Shown one piece after another: positions 12,588 through 23,827 of a stretch of 64,000 nt of DNA. The notes beneath the pieces were generated by a model that saw nothing but the letters and a program-made list of their open reading frames with translations, had not been told where the DNA came from and ran no database searches. Position 1 is the stretch's first letter. Every line of letters starts with the position of its first letter. The DNA comes from Vibrio proteolyticus NBRC 13287. GTDB lineage: Bacteria > Pseudomonadota > Gammaproteobacteria > Enterobacterales > Vibrionaceae. Location of the stretch: positions 1 to 64,000 of the forward strand of contig NZ_BATJ01000003.1 in the NCBI RefSeq assembly GCF_000467125.1, in the 5' to 3' direction. The translations under genes were made by a program, and so were the position numbers.

Positions 12588-13892
12588 TTAACGTTCCCAG
12601 TACGCTTCTTCCAGGCTATCTTCCCGCTCAGGTAAGCCGCGTGATAAACGTGGAGAATGTTGCACTAATACTTCGTAACTCGCACGGTTTGAATATTTAC
12701 ATACCTGAGAAAATGAAGAATATGTCAGGAAAGTGTAAGAATGTTTACTTGAGTTCGGCACATTTTCTTTATGGTATTTATTTGCAGCCATATCATGTAA
12801 TAAAGCAGACAATGCAGCGTCACCAGCACCATTCGTATTTTTAATTTTTTCTGGACCACCCATATAAGGGGCAATATGTGAATAAACACGTATCGGATTA
12901 TTACACGCGTCTTTAACCGCCGGACGGCTGAATTCGTAACGATTAAATTCAGCAATACATCCCGGTAGAAGCGGTAAAGACGTTTCGCGTTTCGCTTCAT
13001 CTTCCGTATAGCCCGCCATGTACAGGCCGATAGGTCCGGCAGTACACAGTACCAAATCCACCCAATCAAGCGTCTTGTCTGAGGCCGCTAACGGGTCTGC
13101 TTCGCCAGTTAATGCTTCCGCTTCGTCTTCATTCATCGCAACCACAGAAACGTGCTCACGCAGAAATGCCTGCCAGAACTCAGGATCATCCTGAATGACA
13201 AACTTGGTGCCTAGCGTCAGTACCACTGGCACATCGTATTTCTTGGCATATTCAATCGCACGCATTGTGGCTTCCGGCATCGGATCGCCTTCTTTACAGC
13301 GCACCAGATACGCAGTGAGTACCAGGGCTGACGCGTTTTTAAAGATTTTTTCCGGAATACTACTTGGGCTCAGCTTATTCATCTGACCTTCACTGATGGC
13401 GAATGTGCGTTCACCATCTTCTGTGATCAGTGCAAAGCAGCGGCCAATGGCACCTTCAACGCCCTGAAGATAATTGAGATCCATGCGGCTGGAGGTGTTG
13501 CACAGGTAACGATAGCCGTAGCTGCCGATTTTAATGTCCTGACTCATCACACCCAGTAAAGTGGAGCGATCATCCGCCAGCACGGAATAGTTGTGCAGAG
13601 TATTACCAATCGTGCCGCCGGCGTATTCATTGGTAATTAAGTTGCTTTCTTTTAACTCGTTATACAGTGCTTCGGCACTGTCATCATCGATCACTAACGA
13701 GTGTCCCTTACTCAATCCATATTTAGCAATCATTTCTGAACAGACTTTCGCCTCTATATCGACCAATGTTTGATCGATACCAATAATATGGGTACGAGAC
13801 ATGGTTTTGCTGTCTTGCGCCTGGCTTACCAGTGGATCGCGCGCATGGACGGGAAAGTAGTGCTTAGACTTACGTTGTCCTGGAAATTTCAT
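12588..13892 (-). CDS. gsk: Inosine-guanosine kinase
   Basis: Gsk is a PfkB-family kinase that phosphorylates inosine and guanosine for purine salvage. The 434-residue product equals the E. coli length. It has the N-terminal MKFPGQRKSKHYFPVHARDP and the PfkB signature KNTNGAGDAALSALLHDMAAN near residue 360, in which the catalytic base Asp sits in GAGD. GGTIGNTLHNYSVL near residue 95 is the sugar-side signature. It is transcribed alone, convergent with hns. Purine salvage fits the nearby purB, but the two are not in one operon. Confidence 0.95.
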   Translation of the reverse strand: MKFPGQRKSKHYFPVHARDPLVSQAQDSKTMSRTHIIGIDQTLVDIEAKVCSEMIAKYGLSKGHSLVIDDDSAEALYNELKESNLITNEYAGGTIGNTLHNYSVLADDRSTLLGVMSQDIKIGSYGYRYLCNTSSRMDLNYLQGVEGAIGRCFALITEDGERTFAISEGQMNKLSPSSIPEKIFKNASALVLTAYLVRCKEGDPMPEATMRAIEYAKKYDVPVVLTLGTKFVIQDDPEFWQAFLREHVSVVAMNEDEAEALTGEADPLAASDKTLDWVDLVLCTAGPIGLYMAGYTEDEAKRETSLPLLPGCIAEFNRYEFSRPAVKDACNNPIRVYSHIAPYMGGPEKIKNTNGAGDAALSALLHDMAANKYHKENVPNSSKHSYTFLTYSSFSQVCKYSNRASYEVLVQHSPRLSRGLPEREDSLEEAYWER

Positions 13893-13995
13893 AGTGTTTG
13901 TATTGAGTATGGGATGAAAGGATGCCGGATTCTACCGCGCACACTAAGGCGCGGCAACAAAGGGAATTATAGCAAACGATTGCGACTGTTATTTT

Positions 13996-14265
13996 TTATT
14001 CACCTTCCATGAAGCTCAAATCAGGAAGCCGTTCCAGGTGCTCAGAATAACGTTTGAGATTAAACTCACCGCCGTTCTTCATCACATCAAAGACTTCTAT
14101 CGAGACCGCGCACGCCATCATCGCCACGGCGTCTTCGCGCGAAGTCCCTGTCATCATCAAACGCATCAGCGTCTCTTTGACTTTAAGTGGGTTGCCGTCT
14201 TCGAGTTGGTTTTCGACGATCTCAATCAACTCGCCTTCTTCGATAAATTCGCTTTTTTCGCTCAT
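13996..14265 (-). CDS. Small conserved-looking hypothetical protein
   Basis: An 89-residue acidic, probably all-helical protein (MSEKSEFIEEGELIEIVENQ at the N-terminus) with no signal peptide or membrane segment. AGGA nine bases before the ATG supports the start. I do not recognise its family. Features visible are an acidic N-terminus, a central TLMRLMMTGTSREDAVAMMA helix pair, and the C-terminal HLERLPDLSFMEGE. It lies between gsk (same strand, about 100 bases on) and the divergent mnmA. The pattern resembles small DUF1841-like or regulatory proteins, but no function can be assigned. Confidence 0.7.
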   Translation of the reverse strand: MSEKSEFIEEGELIEIVENQLEDGNPLKVKETLMRLMMTGTSREDAVAMMACAVSIEVFDVMKNGGEFNLKRYSEHLERLPDLSFMEGE

Positions 14266-14437
14266 GTTTTCGGTCCTGGTATTGTTTTCCCGCCACTATG
14301 CCACATATATAGAAACTTATCCTGAAAACCATTGAGCTTTTGCTCAGAAAGTTGTTTGTGATGCACCTCTCGGATCTGTCGCCTCTAAACTCTTTCTGAT
14401 AGAATTTGCGTCCAGTTTATTTAAGTGGTGTTAAGTA

Positions 14438-15547
14438 ATGTCTGATAACAGCCAAAAGAAAGTCATAGTCGGCATGTCCGGCGGTGTGGATTCCTCCGTT
14501 TCTGCCTATCTTCTCCAGCAGCAAGGCTACCAGGTTGAAGGCCTGTTCATGAAGAACTGGGAAGAAGATGACAACGAAGAATACTGCACGGCGGCAGAAG
14601 ATCTGGCCGACGCACAGGCAGTTTGCGATAAACTTGGCATTCACCTTCATACCATTAATTTCGCTGCAGAATACTGGGACAATGTCTTTGAATACTTTCT
14701 GGCGGAATATAAGGCGGGTCGGACTCCCAACCCAGACATCCTTTGTAACAAAGAAATTAAGTTCAAAGCGTTTCTGGAGTTTGCAGACGAAGTTCTGGAT
14801 GCGGATTATATCGCCATGGGTCACTACGTGCGTCGTACCTTCCCACAACAAGGTGAAAAACCTCAGATGCTGCGTGGCAAAGACAGCAACAAAGATCAAA
14901 GCTACTTCCTATATACACTTAGCCACGAGCAAATTGGCCGCAGCTTGTTCCCGGTCGGTGAGCTGGAGAAGCCAGAAGTTCGCCGTATCGCAGAAGAGCA
15001 AGGCCTGATCACAGCCAAGAAAAAAGACTCGACCGGTATCTGTTTTATCGGTGAGCGCAAATTTACTGACTTCTTGTCTCGCTATCTGCCAGCTCAGCCG
15101 GGTAAAATTGAGACACCGGAAGGCCATGTCATCGGTGAACACCAAGGTCTGATGTATCACACTTTGGGGCAGCGTAAAGGCTTGCACATCGGTGGCCAAA
15201 AAGGCGGTGGCGGCAATGAAGAACCATGGTACGTGGCAGACAAAGATCTCAAACGCAATGTATTGATTGCCGTTCAGGGCGCCGATCATCCGCTGCTGAA
15301 ATCACAAGGCCTGATCGCGTCACAACTGCATTGGGTCGACCGTGTGGCGATAAAAGAACCACTGAAATGCAGCGTGAAGACACGTTACCGTCAACAAGAT
15401 ATTCCATGTACCATCATCCCGGTTGACGATGAAACCATCAAAGTGATTTTTGATGAACCGCAGGTCGCGGTGACACCAGGCCAGTCCGCCGTCTTCTACA
15501 AAGACGAAGTGTGTCTTGGCGGTGGCATCATCGAAGAACGCATTTAA
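14438..15547 (+). CDS. mnmA: tRNA-specific 2-thiouridylase MnmA
   Basis: MnmA inserts sulfur at uridine-34 of Lys, Glu and Gln tRNAs, receiving it from the IscS/Tus relay. The 369-residue protein has the PP-loop [15 protein letters not shown] at residues 10-24. The catalytic cysteines are in [12 protein letters not shown] (near residue 102) and [12 protein letters not shown] (near residue 199). It is followed after 23 bases by hflD, an arrangement conserved among gammaproteobacteria, and purB follows after a terminator. Confidence 0.97.
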   Translation: MSDNSQKKVIVGMSGGVDSSVSAYLLQQQGYQVEGLFMKNWEEDDNEEYCTAAEDLADAQAVCDKLGIHLHTINFAAEYWDNVFEYFLAEYKAGRTPNPDILCNKEIKFKAFLEFADEVLDADYIAMGHYVRRTFPQQGEKPQMLRGKDSNKDQSYFLYTLSHEQIGRSLFPVGELEKPEVRRIAEEQGLITAKKKDSTGICFIGERKFTDFLSRYLPAQPGKIETPEGHVIGEHQGLMYHTLGQRKGLHIGGQKGGGGNEEPWYVADKDLKRNVLIAVQGADHPLLKSQGLIASQLHWVDRVAIKEPLKCSVKTRYRQQDIPCTIIPVDDETIKVIFDEPQVAVTPGQSAVFYKDEVCLGGGIIEERI

Positions 15548-15570
15548 CAGGAATTGAGGAGTACTACTAC

Positions 15571-17698
<2,128 letters not shown>

Positions 17699-17711
17699 TT
17701 TGCCAAAAGCA

Positions 17712-17742
17712 GAAAAGGCTTCCCGAGGGAAGCCTTTTTTAT
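17712..17742. terminator. Bidirectional terminator between purB and the DUF3833 lipoprotein gene
   Basis: AAAAGGCTTCC and GGAAGCCTTTTTT form a long stem with a short loop between convergent genes. The DUF3833 stop codon lies inside its T-run. Confidence 0.9.
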
Positions 17743-18260
17743 TGTTTTTCAAAGAAGATCGTCAACCGCCCGACCTCAAACCCCAGTTTGCGAATCTTGG
17801 TCACATTGAAGGCCCGTTTGTCATCCTGACGATATAACCAATCATCAAACGTTACGGTCACCGTTGAGTCGCCGCGCGGTAATTCGAAATCGTACTTCCA
17901 CTGCAAGACATTACCCATTTCTTCTCCGCTGGCCACACCAACAATGTCATCCGCCTGCCCTTGATAACGCTTATCTCCGACACTCTTAATCACCCATACC
18001 CTCTGGTCTGTTTCTCCATCATCAAACACAAAGTCTTCAACCAGTGTGAGCGTATCGCCATCAACCTGCCCTTGTATCTGCACTTCAAAACGGCGTGTCT
18101 GTTTGTCACTGTAATCCTGAATCATGCCCCAGGCCGTTAAATCTCCCTGAAAAAATTCAAACAAATCAAAACGCGGTGTCGCTTGTTGATACTCTCCGAC
18201 ATCGGTCGAGCAACCAGCCATCAGTAAAAGACTGGATACCATGGCCACCATCCATTTCAT
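17739..18260 (-). CDS. DUF3833 family lipoprotein
   Basis: The 173-residue protein has a lipoprotein signal: MKWMVAMVSSLLLMAGCSTD, lipobox LMAGC with Cys17. The mature part is predicted beta-rich with many Trp, Tyr and Asp residues, in line with the DUF3833 family, a lipocalin-like fold of unknown role. It is the last gene of an eight-gene operon and overlaps the chalcone-isomerase-like gene by four bases. In other proteobacteria the same group of genes accompanies the cyclopropane-synthase-like methyltransferase, suggesting a role at the membrane in the same lipid process. That link is inferred from gene order. Confidence 0.88.
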   Translation of the reverse strand: MKWMVAMVSSLLLMAGCSTDVGEYQQATPRFDLFEFFQGDLTAWGMIQDYSDKQTRRFEVQIQGQVDGDTLTLVEDFVFDDGETDQRVWVIKSVGDKRYQGQADDIVGVASGEEMGNVLQWKYDFELPRGDSTVTVTFDDWLYRQDDKRAFNVTKIRKLGFEVGRLTIFFEKQ

Positions 18261-18832
18261 TTCGTGTGCATCCCTATGAGTTGTTTTCTTAATTCCGGAT
18301 ACTGGCTACGCGGGGATAGCCAGATAGACAAAAAGGCATCGTTCAGCGTCTCATCAGATACCAAACCGACCACTTTCGGTGCATGATTGCGTTCGGCATA
18401 CCATAAGCTCCCCTCTACACCGTCGGTCACGTAAATCAGTTGATCCCCTTTGGAAATGTCCGGAAACAATCCAGACAATGCTGCCAGCCAGGGACGATAA
18501 CGGGTTGATGAATAGCCCAGTTTTTTCCACTGTTCGGCTGTCGCATTAAGCAGTTCATCGCGGGAAATGTTGCGTTGATAATCGATCTGCAGCGCCAAAG
18601 CGTGAGGGGTAATATCGTCAGCCAGTTGATACGTCCCGGCCGGCGCTTTCAAACGAGATTCATAAATATCGAACATAAACCAGGACAACTGTGCCTTGCC
18701 GACCGTCGGCCAGCTCTTCCACTGCACTGAAGTGTGCTCGCTCCCTGAGGACGCAACGACCGCAAAGGAGAATGACGATAACAACAGCAAAACGATACTA
18801 ATCGCGCCCCTGTACCAAGCTGTTCTTTTCAT
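18257..18832 (-). CDS. Exported chalcone-isomerase-like protein
   Basis: The 191-residue protein has an N-terminal signal peptide (MKRTAWYRGAISIVLLLLSS, cleavage likely after the SFAVVAS region). The body resembles bacterial chalcone-isomerase-fold proteins: FDIYESRLKAPAGTY, LQIDYQRNISRDELLNATAE and a C-terminal FLSIWLSPRS. Plant homologues of this fold bind fatty acids, so a lipid-binding role in the periplasm is plausible for this membrane-lipid operon. The gene overlaps the DUF2878 gene by 35 bases and the DUF3833 gene by four, so all three must be translated from one transcript. Confidence 0.85.
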   Translation of the reverse strand: MKRTAWYRGAISIVLLLLSSFSFAVVASSGSEHTSVQWKSWPTVGKAQLSWFMFDIYESRLKAPAGTYQLADDITPHALALQIDYQRNISRDELLNATAEQWKKLGYSSTRYRPWLAALSGLFPDISKGDQLIYVTDGVEGSLWYAERNHAPKVVGLVSDETLNDAFLSIWLSPRSQYPELRKQLIGMHTK

Positions 18833-19307
18833 GACTCAATACCCTGATGATGATTGCAACCAGTATTGCCCACTCTAACCACAACAAGAACAGGCTCCAG
18901 AAGGTGTCAAAGCCAAATTGTACTGCTCCGAGCTTGAAGCCCGCCCAGTAGCTGAGGCTCCCAGCAACTCCTCCTACTATAGATACGAACCGCAGCGGAT
19001 ATTGGCTCACTACAGGCACCAGAAACGTGGCATACCAGGCAAAGATGAACCACAATGCCACCAGCCACACAGGCAAAGACGCTTGTGGAAAGATCAGTAC
19101 GTTGGCCTGACTGTTTACCCAGTCAACACCACAACCCAGCAGCGCTATTACCCCAATCCAACGCCCTCTCACGGACAGAGCTTGCCAGGAAACCAGATAC
19201 GTCAAAGCGACCGCCGCGAGCATCCAGTACTGGTAAGCCGTCTGACCAAGGACCGCCAGAAACCACAAGAGTTGAAACCAGGTTGAAGCAATGATCAGCC
19301 GCCACAT
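18798..19307 (-). CDS. DUF2878 family integral membrane protein
   Basis: The 169-residue protein consists of about five to six hydrophobic helices with many Trp residues and short loops (MWRLIIASTWFQLLWFLAVL at the N-terminus, DWVNSQANVL in the middle). This agrees with the DUF2878 inner-membrane family. It follows the methyltransferase gene by 15 bases and overlaps the next gene. No catalytic motif is visible. The function is unknown; repeated neighbourhood with cfa-like and DUF1365 genes suggests a part in modifying membrane lipids. Confidence 0.85.
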   Translation of the reverse strand: MWRLIIASTWFQLLWFLAVLGQTAYQYWMLAAVALTYLVSWQALSVRGRWIGVIALLGCGVDWVNSQANVLIFPQASLPVWLVALWFIFAWYATFLVPVVSQYPLRFVSIVGGVAGSLSYWAGFKLGAVQFGFDTFWSLFLLWLEWAILVAIIIRVLSHEKNSLVQGRD

Positions 19308-19322
19308 ACTGCGTTTCCTCAG

Positions 19323-20561
19323 CTAAGGGCGCTCAAACGTCATGTGCACCGTACTGATGCTTCTGGCCAGGAACCCGCCTTCGCAATAGCAAAAGTAGTA
19401 ACGCCACATCCTGATAAACCGTTCATCGTAACCCAGCGCCCGGACGTGCATTTCTGCTTGGTCAAAACGCTGACGCCAATCTGCCAGGGTCCGTGCATAG
19501 CTGCTGCCAATATCGAACAGATCGCGCAATACCAAATCACTGTGTCGAGTGGTCGCGCAGGTCAATGCAGTGACCGACGGCAGAAAACCTCCCGGAAAAA
19601 TATACTTCTGAATAAAATCGACATTGTCGGCATAGTAATCGTAGCGTTGATCGGCAATAGTGATCGCCTGAATGGCCATTAAGCCACCGGGTTTGAGCAG
19701 TGACTGGCATTTTTGAATATAGGATTGAAGAAACTCGCGTCCGACCGCTTCTATCATCTCGATCGACACCAATTTATCGTACTGGCCGGCTAGCTCCCGG
19801 TAGTCTCGCTTTAGCAGCGTTATACGATCTTCAAGCCCCGCTTTAGCCACAGCCTCTTGGGTGTATAGGTATTGCTCGTCTGAAATGGTGGTGGTCGTCA
19901 CCTGACAGCCAAAGTGCTTCGCCATATAAATTGCCATCGCACCCCAGCCAGTACCGATTTCAATCACATGATCGTCAGCGCTGAGCTTGAGCTGCTCACA
20001 CAATCTGGCCATTTTGTTGTTCTGAGCTTGCTCCAACGTATCGCTATCCCTCAGGTACACGCCTGACGAATACAGCATGTTGTGATCAAGAAACGTCTCG
20101 TAGAGCGAGTTGCCGAGGTCGTAATGAGCATGAATATTTTGCTTGGAGCGTTGCAATGTATTGCGGTTCAGCCAATGGCCTACGCGATACGTCAGTCGGG
20201 TTAACCAACTGCTGCGACGCTCCATATCATCTAGCGCAGTCAGGTTACGAGCCATTAGTTCCATCAAGCGGGTCAGGTTCGGGCTGTCCCACCAACCGTC
20301 CATATACGCTTCCGCTGCGGCAATGCTCCCCCCGCGCGCAACACGCAGAAAAAAGCCCGGATGATGTATCTCTATCACCGCATGCAAATCATGATGTTCC
20401 CCGCCGTAAAAGGTGTCTTGCCCTTCTGCCTCGCCATACGATTCCACAACAGTCAGACAGCCGACACTCAGTTGATGAAGGCTCTTAAATAACAGTGAAC
20501 GCGCGGTTTTCTGAACGCTGGTCAGTTGCCTAGGCAGCGTCATTGAATTCGTATTTAACAT
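19323..20561 (-). CDS. Cyclopropane-fatty-acyl-phospholipid synthase family methyltransferase
   Basis: The 412-residue protein has an N-terminal lipid-binding part (about 1-130) and a class-I SAM methyltransferase domain with motif I VIEIGTGWGAMAIYMA near residue 200. It also has the CFA-type run HAHYDLGNSLYETFLDHNMLY and, near the C-terminus, YFCYCEGGF. These enzymes methylate or cyclopropanate cis double bonds of membrane phospholipids. Sitting beside FAD amine-oxidase-like and DUF1365 genes, it is likely the module member that makes methylated or furan-type fatty acids under photo-oxidative stress. It is distinct from a housekeeping cfa, hence no symbol. Confidence 0.9.
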   Translation of the reverse strand: MLNTNSMTLPRQLTSVQKTARSLLFKSLHQLSVGCLTVVESYGEAEGQDTFYGGEHHDLHAVIEIHHPGFFLRVARGGSIAAAEAYMDGWWDSPNLTRLMELMARNLTALDDMERRSSWLTRLTYRVGHWLNRNTLQRSKQNIHAHYDLGNSLYETFLDHNMLYSSGVYLRDSDTLEQAQNNKMARLCEQLKLSADDHVIEIGTGWGAMAIYMAKHFGCQVTTTTISDEQYLYTQEAVAKAGLEDRITLLKRDYRELAGQYDKLVSIEMIEAVGREFLQSYIQKCQSLLKPGGLMAIQAITIADQRYDYYADNVDFIQKYIFPGGFLPSVTALTCATTRHSDLVLRDLFDIGSSYARTLADWRQRFDQAEMHVRALGYDERFIRMWRYYFCYCEGGFLARSISTVHMTFERP

Positions 20562-20581
20562 TGCAATACTCCTTTATTGTT

Positions 20582-21343
20582 CTATTTCTTCTGCGATTTA
20601 GAGTGATATTTCGGGTGAGAATAAAGCGGTGCCCCTTTCACCCATAACTTCAGCGCATGCCAGTAAATACCAGCGACTACTTTTACCGCCATCACTGGCG
20701 TTTTGATCAGTTCGAACAGCAAACGTCCAGATTGAAAAGGCTTGGGTTTCATGGCCAGAGTGGCATCAAACACCTTGCCGTCTTGATGGCACTCCAAATG
20801 AACCACAAGACTTTTAACCAGTGGTTTAAGCCGCCATTGATAATGCTGGCCAATCGGATTAAACGGCGAGACATGAAATGCTTTCTGATGTTGCCAATGT
20901 TGGTTTGCATCGCCACCTTGCGCGGGTATTGCGTAATAATGTCGTTCGTTCCAGGGCGTATTACTCACCTCGGCCAGCAAATAACACCAGTTACCATCCA
21001 AGTCATATAAGTAATAAAAATTGACCGGACTGAAATACACACCCAAGTAACGCAGATGAATCACCGCCTCGACCCGGCCGGCACACCGGACTCCGGTTAA
21101 TTCAAACACTTTATCTCGTACCGCGTGTTTCAGGTCACCCTGACCAAGGTAGTCTTCACGACGAAAGCGCGCCCAGTGGAACCATCGGCGGCCAAATAAC
21201 CACACCCGTTGCTCCAGTCGAGATAACTCATCGAGATCAATACACGGCATGAACAGGCGATAGTGCAGAGCATGCTGCAACGGAGTGAAACGTCGATGAC
21301 GAACAGTGCCGACAAACAAACGGCTGTTGAGGTCTTCTGCCAT
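20582..21343 (-). CDS. DUF1365 domain-containing protein
   Basis: The 253-residue protein opens with LNSRLFVGTVRHRRFTPLQH and contains YLGVYFSPVNFYYLYD and PWNERHYYAIP, hallmarks of the DUF1365 family. No signal peptide is present. Its start codon overlaps the stop of the FAD-oxidoreductase gene (shared base 21343), so the pair is translationally coupled. Across bacteria the DUF1365 gene almost always lies between an amine-oxidase-like FAD protein and a cfa-type methyltransferase, as it does here, which points to a joint role in fatty-acid modification. The chemistry is unknown. Confidence 0.9.
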   Translation of the reverse strand: MAEDLNSRLFVGTVRHRRFTPLQHALHYRLFMPCIDLDELSRLEQRVWLFGRRWFHWARFRREDYLGQGDLKHAVRDKVFELTGVRCAGRVEAVIHLRYLGVYFSPVNFYYLYDLDGNWCYLLAEVSNTPWNERHYYAIPAQGGDANQHWQHQKAFHVSPFNPIGQHYQWRLKPLVKSLVVHLECHQDGKVFDATLAMKPKPFQSGRLLFELIKTPVMAVKVVAGIYWHALKLWVKGAPLYSHPKYHSKSQKK

Positions 21344-22623
21344 CAGGCTGCCCCTTGATGCACCACATCAGATGCACAACGTTCAATCTGCGCCACAACA
21401 TCCAGTGCGCTGCGCACGCCATCTTCGTGAAAACCATTGTGCCAGTAAGCACCACAAAACCAGCTTCGACGAACTCCATCAATTTCGTCTTTGCGTTGCT
21501 GAGCGGCAATGGATTCGGTGGTAAATACTGGGTGATGATACACAAATGAACGCAGTACCTTGTCTGGTGCGACGTCATCACGGCAGTTGAGCGAAACACA
21601 GAAAGTGTGCTCAGCGTCCAGGTGCTGCAGAATATTCATGTTGTACGTCAACGTCGGCTTGCGTATTTCCTCACCGGATTGCCCGTTGAGGCGATAGTTC
21701 CACGACGCCCACGCAGTTTTACGCTTGGGTAACAAGGTCGTATCGGTATGCAGGATCACATCATTGGCCTGATACGTCATCGCACCCAAAATGGCCTGTT
21801 CAGCTCGCGAGCTGTCAGCCAGCATCGCCAGCGCCTGATCACTGTGGCAAGCAAAGATTACCTGATCGTATTTTTCCGTCACCCCATTCGATTCTACATA
21901 CACACCATCAACATGACGGGTCACCTGAGTTACGGGTGAGCTGAGGCGTATTTTGTCCTCAAACCCACGAATGAGCGGCGCGATGTACTGTCGGGATCCG
22001 CCCGGGATGACAAACCACTGAGGCCGGTTAATGATGTCAAGCAAGCCATGATTGAGAAAGAAGCGCAGGAAAAACGTCAGCGGAAATGCTCGCATGTCAG
22101 CCAGTGTCGATGACCAGATCGCCGCTCCCATTGGCAGGATATAGTTGTCACAGAAGGCTCGGCTGAAACGCTGCTCATGCAGGAACTCACCTAGCGTGTG
22201 TGTGTGTGCGTAATCTAGTTCTGCATGCGCTTTAGCCAGACGATTAAAACGGATGATCTCGAAGATAAAGTGATAGAATGCAGGGTTCAGCCAATTGCGC
22301 TTTTGAGCAAACAGTGTGCTCAGCGTGTGGCCGTTGTATTCCAGACCTGATGTTTGGTTGTGGACACTGAAGCTCATCTCGGTCGGCAAGCCACTCACAC
22401 CAATGCGTTGCATCAAGCGGTTAAAATGTGGATACGTACGGTCGTTGAAAACGATAAAACCTGTGTCCACAGCGTAAGTGCGGCCATCAAGCTCGACATC
22501 AACGGTCGCAGTGTGACCACCAATGTAGTCGTTCGCTTCGTACAACGTCACGTTGTGCTGTTCGTGCAGGTAGTGACCACAGGTCAAACCGGATATCCCT
22601 GTGCCGATAATGGCAATATTCAT
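21343..22623 (-). CDS. FAD-dependent amine-oxidase-like oxidoreductase
   Basis: The 426-residue protein begins with a Rossmann FAD-binding fold, NIAIIGTGISGLTCGHYLHE, followed by LYEANDYIGGHTATVD and DTGFIVFNDRTYPHFNRL. This pattern is seen in the amine-oxidase/UDP-galactopyranose-mutase-like group. An upstream extension of 30 codons was rejected because the dinucleotide-binding strand begins directly at the ATG at 22623. It lies five bases past the SDR gene and shares a base with the DUF1365 gene. It is probably a desaturase or oxidase acting on acyl chains or their precursors. Confidence 0.9.
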   Translation of the reverse strand: MNIAIIGTGISGLTCGHYLHEQHNVTLYEANDYIGGHTATVDVELDGRTYAVDTGFIVFNDRTYPHFNRLMQRIGVSGLPTEMSFSVHNQTSGLEYNGHTLSTLFAQKRNWLNPAFYHFIFEIIRFNRLAKAHAELDYAHTHTLGEFLHEQRFSRAFCDNYILPMGAAIWSSTLADMRAFPLTFFLRFFLNHGLLDIINRPQWFVIPGGSRQYIAPLIRGFEDKIRLSSPVTQVTRHVDGVYVESNGVTEKYDQVIFACHSDQALAMLADSSRAEQAILGAMTYQANDVILHTDTTLLPKRKTAWASWNYRLNGQSGEEIRKPTLTYNMNILQHLDAEHTFCVSLNCRDDVAPDKVLRSFVYHHPVFTTESIAAQQRKDEIDGVRRSWFCGAYWHNGFHEDGVRSALDVVAQIERCASDVVHQGAA

Positions 22624-22628
22624 AACTG

Positions 22629-23354
22629 TTATCCTTTCATTAATGCCGATACCAAAGTGCCTTGCCAACGGTATGGGAGCAGAGACATCAGACGGAAAAA
22701 ACCGGTAAACCAAAACGGGAAATAGAGTGTTCGCCGGCCTTTTGCCACACCGCGACGAATCGACCGAGAAGCCTGTTCAACAGAGACAAGCATGGGCATA
22801 GGAAAGTCGTTTTTATCGGTGAGCGGCGTCTTCACAAAACCCGGAAATACCGTCGTCACGCTTATGCCCTGACTTTTGAGATCCAAAGCCAGCGCTCTGG
22901 CGAGATAACTTACGGCCGCTTTCGACGCGCCATACGCTTCCGCGCGCGGCAAAGCCACTTCACTGGCAATGGACCCTACCATCACTATACGATGACCCGC
23001 AGAGAAGTGTGGCTGTATCCCCTCAATGGCGTTCGCCATACCAGTCACATTAATGTCCATTACCCGCGCAACCAATCCAGCATCAATATGACCATTGTCG
23101 ATGTACTCACAATCACCGGCATTGAGAATCCAAAGCTGGGGTCTGAACGGCAAATGCGCCAATGCGTCTATCGTTTGCTCACGCTTCGTAAGGTCAAAGC
23201 GCAATCCACTGATTAAATCCGAGTAAAACTCGAGTTCACCTAACACCTTCTCATTGCGACCACAGGCAATCACATGCCAGCCGTCATCGGCATAATCTTT
23301 CGCCAACTGCATACCAATGCCGGAGGTTGCCCCTGTAATCAATACACCGTTCAT
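22629..23354 (-). CDS. Short-chain dehydrogenase/reductase
   Basis: The 241-residue classical SDR has the cofactor loop GATSGIGMQLAKDYADDGW at residues 7-25, the NAG motif (LNAGD) near residue 78, catalytic Ser in VMVGSIASEVAL and YGASKAAVSYLARAL with the Tyr-x-x-x-Lys pair near residue 140. Substrate specificity cannot be read from the sequence. Gene order (overlap of four bases with the NTF2-like gene, five-base gap to the FAD gene) places it second in the eight-gene operon. Confidence 0.93.
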   Translation of the reverse strand: MNGVLITGATSGIGMQLAKDYADDGWHVIACGRNEKVLGELEFYSDLISGLRFDLTKREQTIDALAHLPFRPQLWILNAGDCEYIDNGHIDAGLVARVMDINVTGMANAIEGIQPHFSAGHRIVMVGSIASEVALPRAEAYGASKAAVSYLARALALDLKSQGISVTTVFPGFVKTPLTDKNDFPMPMLVSVEQASRSIRRGVAKGRRTLYFPFWFTGFFRLMSLLPYRWQGTLVSALMKG

Positions 23355-23776
23355 TGTCCTAGCCTTTTTTTCACCGTCTTAATCACAGCGCCCAACAAAG
23401 GTAAGTGCTCATACAGCATCTCACCCAAATCAAAGTAGTCGCGGTGATAGATAACCTTGTGCTGTGAAAACCGTAAGTGACTGACACCATTGACCTGGAT
23501 CGGATTGCCTTTCTGCAACTTAGGATGTTGGAGGTGCATAGTCCAAATCAGGAATCCGGTGTCACCGATCTGTTGCTGATCAGAAATCGAGAACTCACAG
23601 CGAGTAACGTTGGCGTAGAGTGAATCAAAATAATCGTGCAGAGCAGGCAACCCGTGCAGACGATGGGCGGCATCTTCAAACACCACTTCCTCGTGGTAGA
23701 TGTCCCTCAATAAATGCAGCGTCTGCTTGTTTAGCTGGTTGTACACTCGCCCAACGGTTTCTACATCCATAGACAT
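23351..23776 (-). CDS. NTF2/SnoaL-like small protein, first gene of the lipid-modification operon
   Basis: The 141-residue protein shows the cone-shaped NTF2-like pattern: an N-terminal helix (MSMDVETVGRVYNQLNKQTL), YHEEVVFEDAAHRLHG, and later strands ending YHRDYFDLGEMLYEHLPLLG. Such proteins are small isomerases, binding proteins or partners of oxidoreductases. The frame could begin with TTG at 23797, but AAGGGT correctly spaced before the ATG at 23776 supports the shorter form. It heads the operon, with the regulatory region directly upstream. Confidence 0.85.
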   Translation of the reverse strand: MSMDVETVGRVYNQLNKQTLHLLRDIYHEEVVFEDAAHRLHGLPALHDYFDSLYANVTRCEFSISDQQQIGDTGFLIWTMHLQHPKLQKGNPIQVNGVSHLRFSQHKVIYHRDYFDLGEMLYEHLPLLGAVIKTVKKRLGQ

Positions 23777-23827
23777 GACCCTTACAAAGCTATACAAATA
23801 TTAATTATGTACAAGATAGTATGAGTT

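Noticed and set aside
22201..22215. GT-rich run as a possible phase-variable repeat inside the FAD-oxidoreductase gene
   Set aside because: Only about six dinucleotide units, encoding His-Thr repeats (AHTHTLGEF) in frame; too short to claim phase variation.
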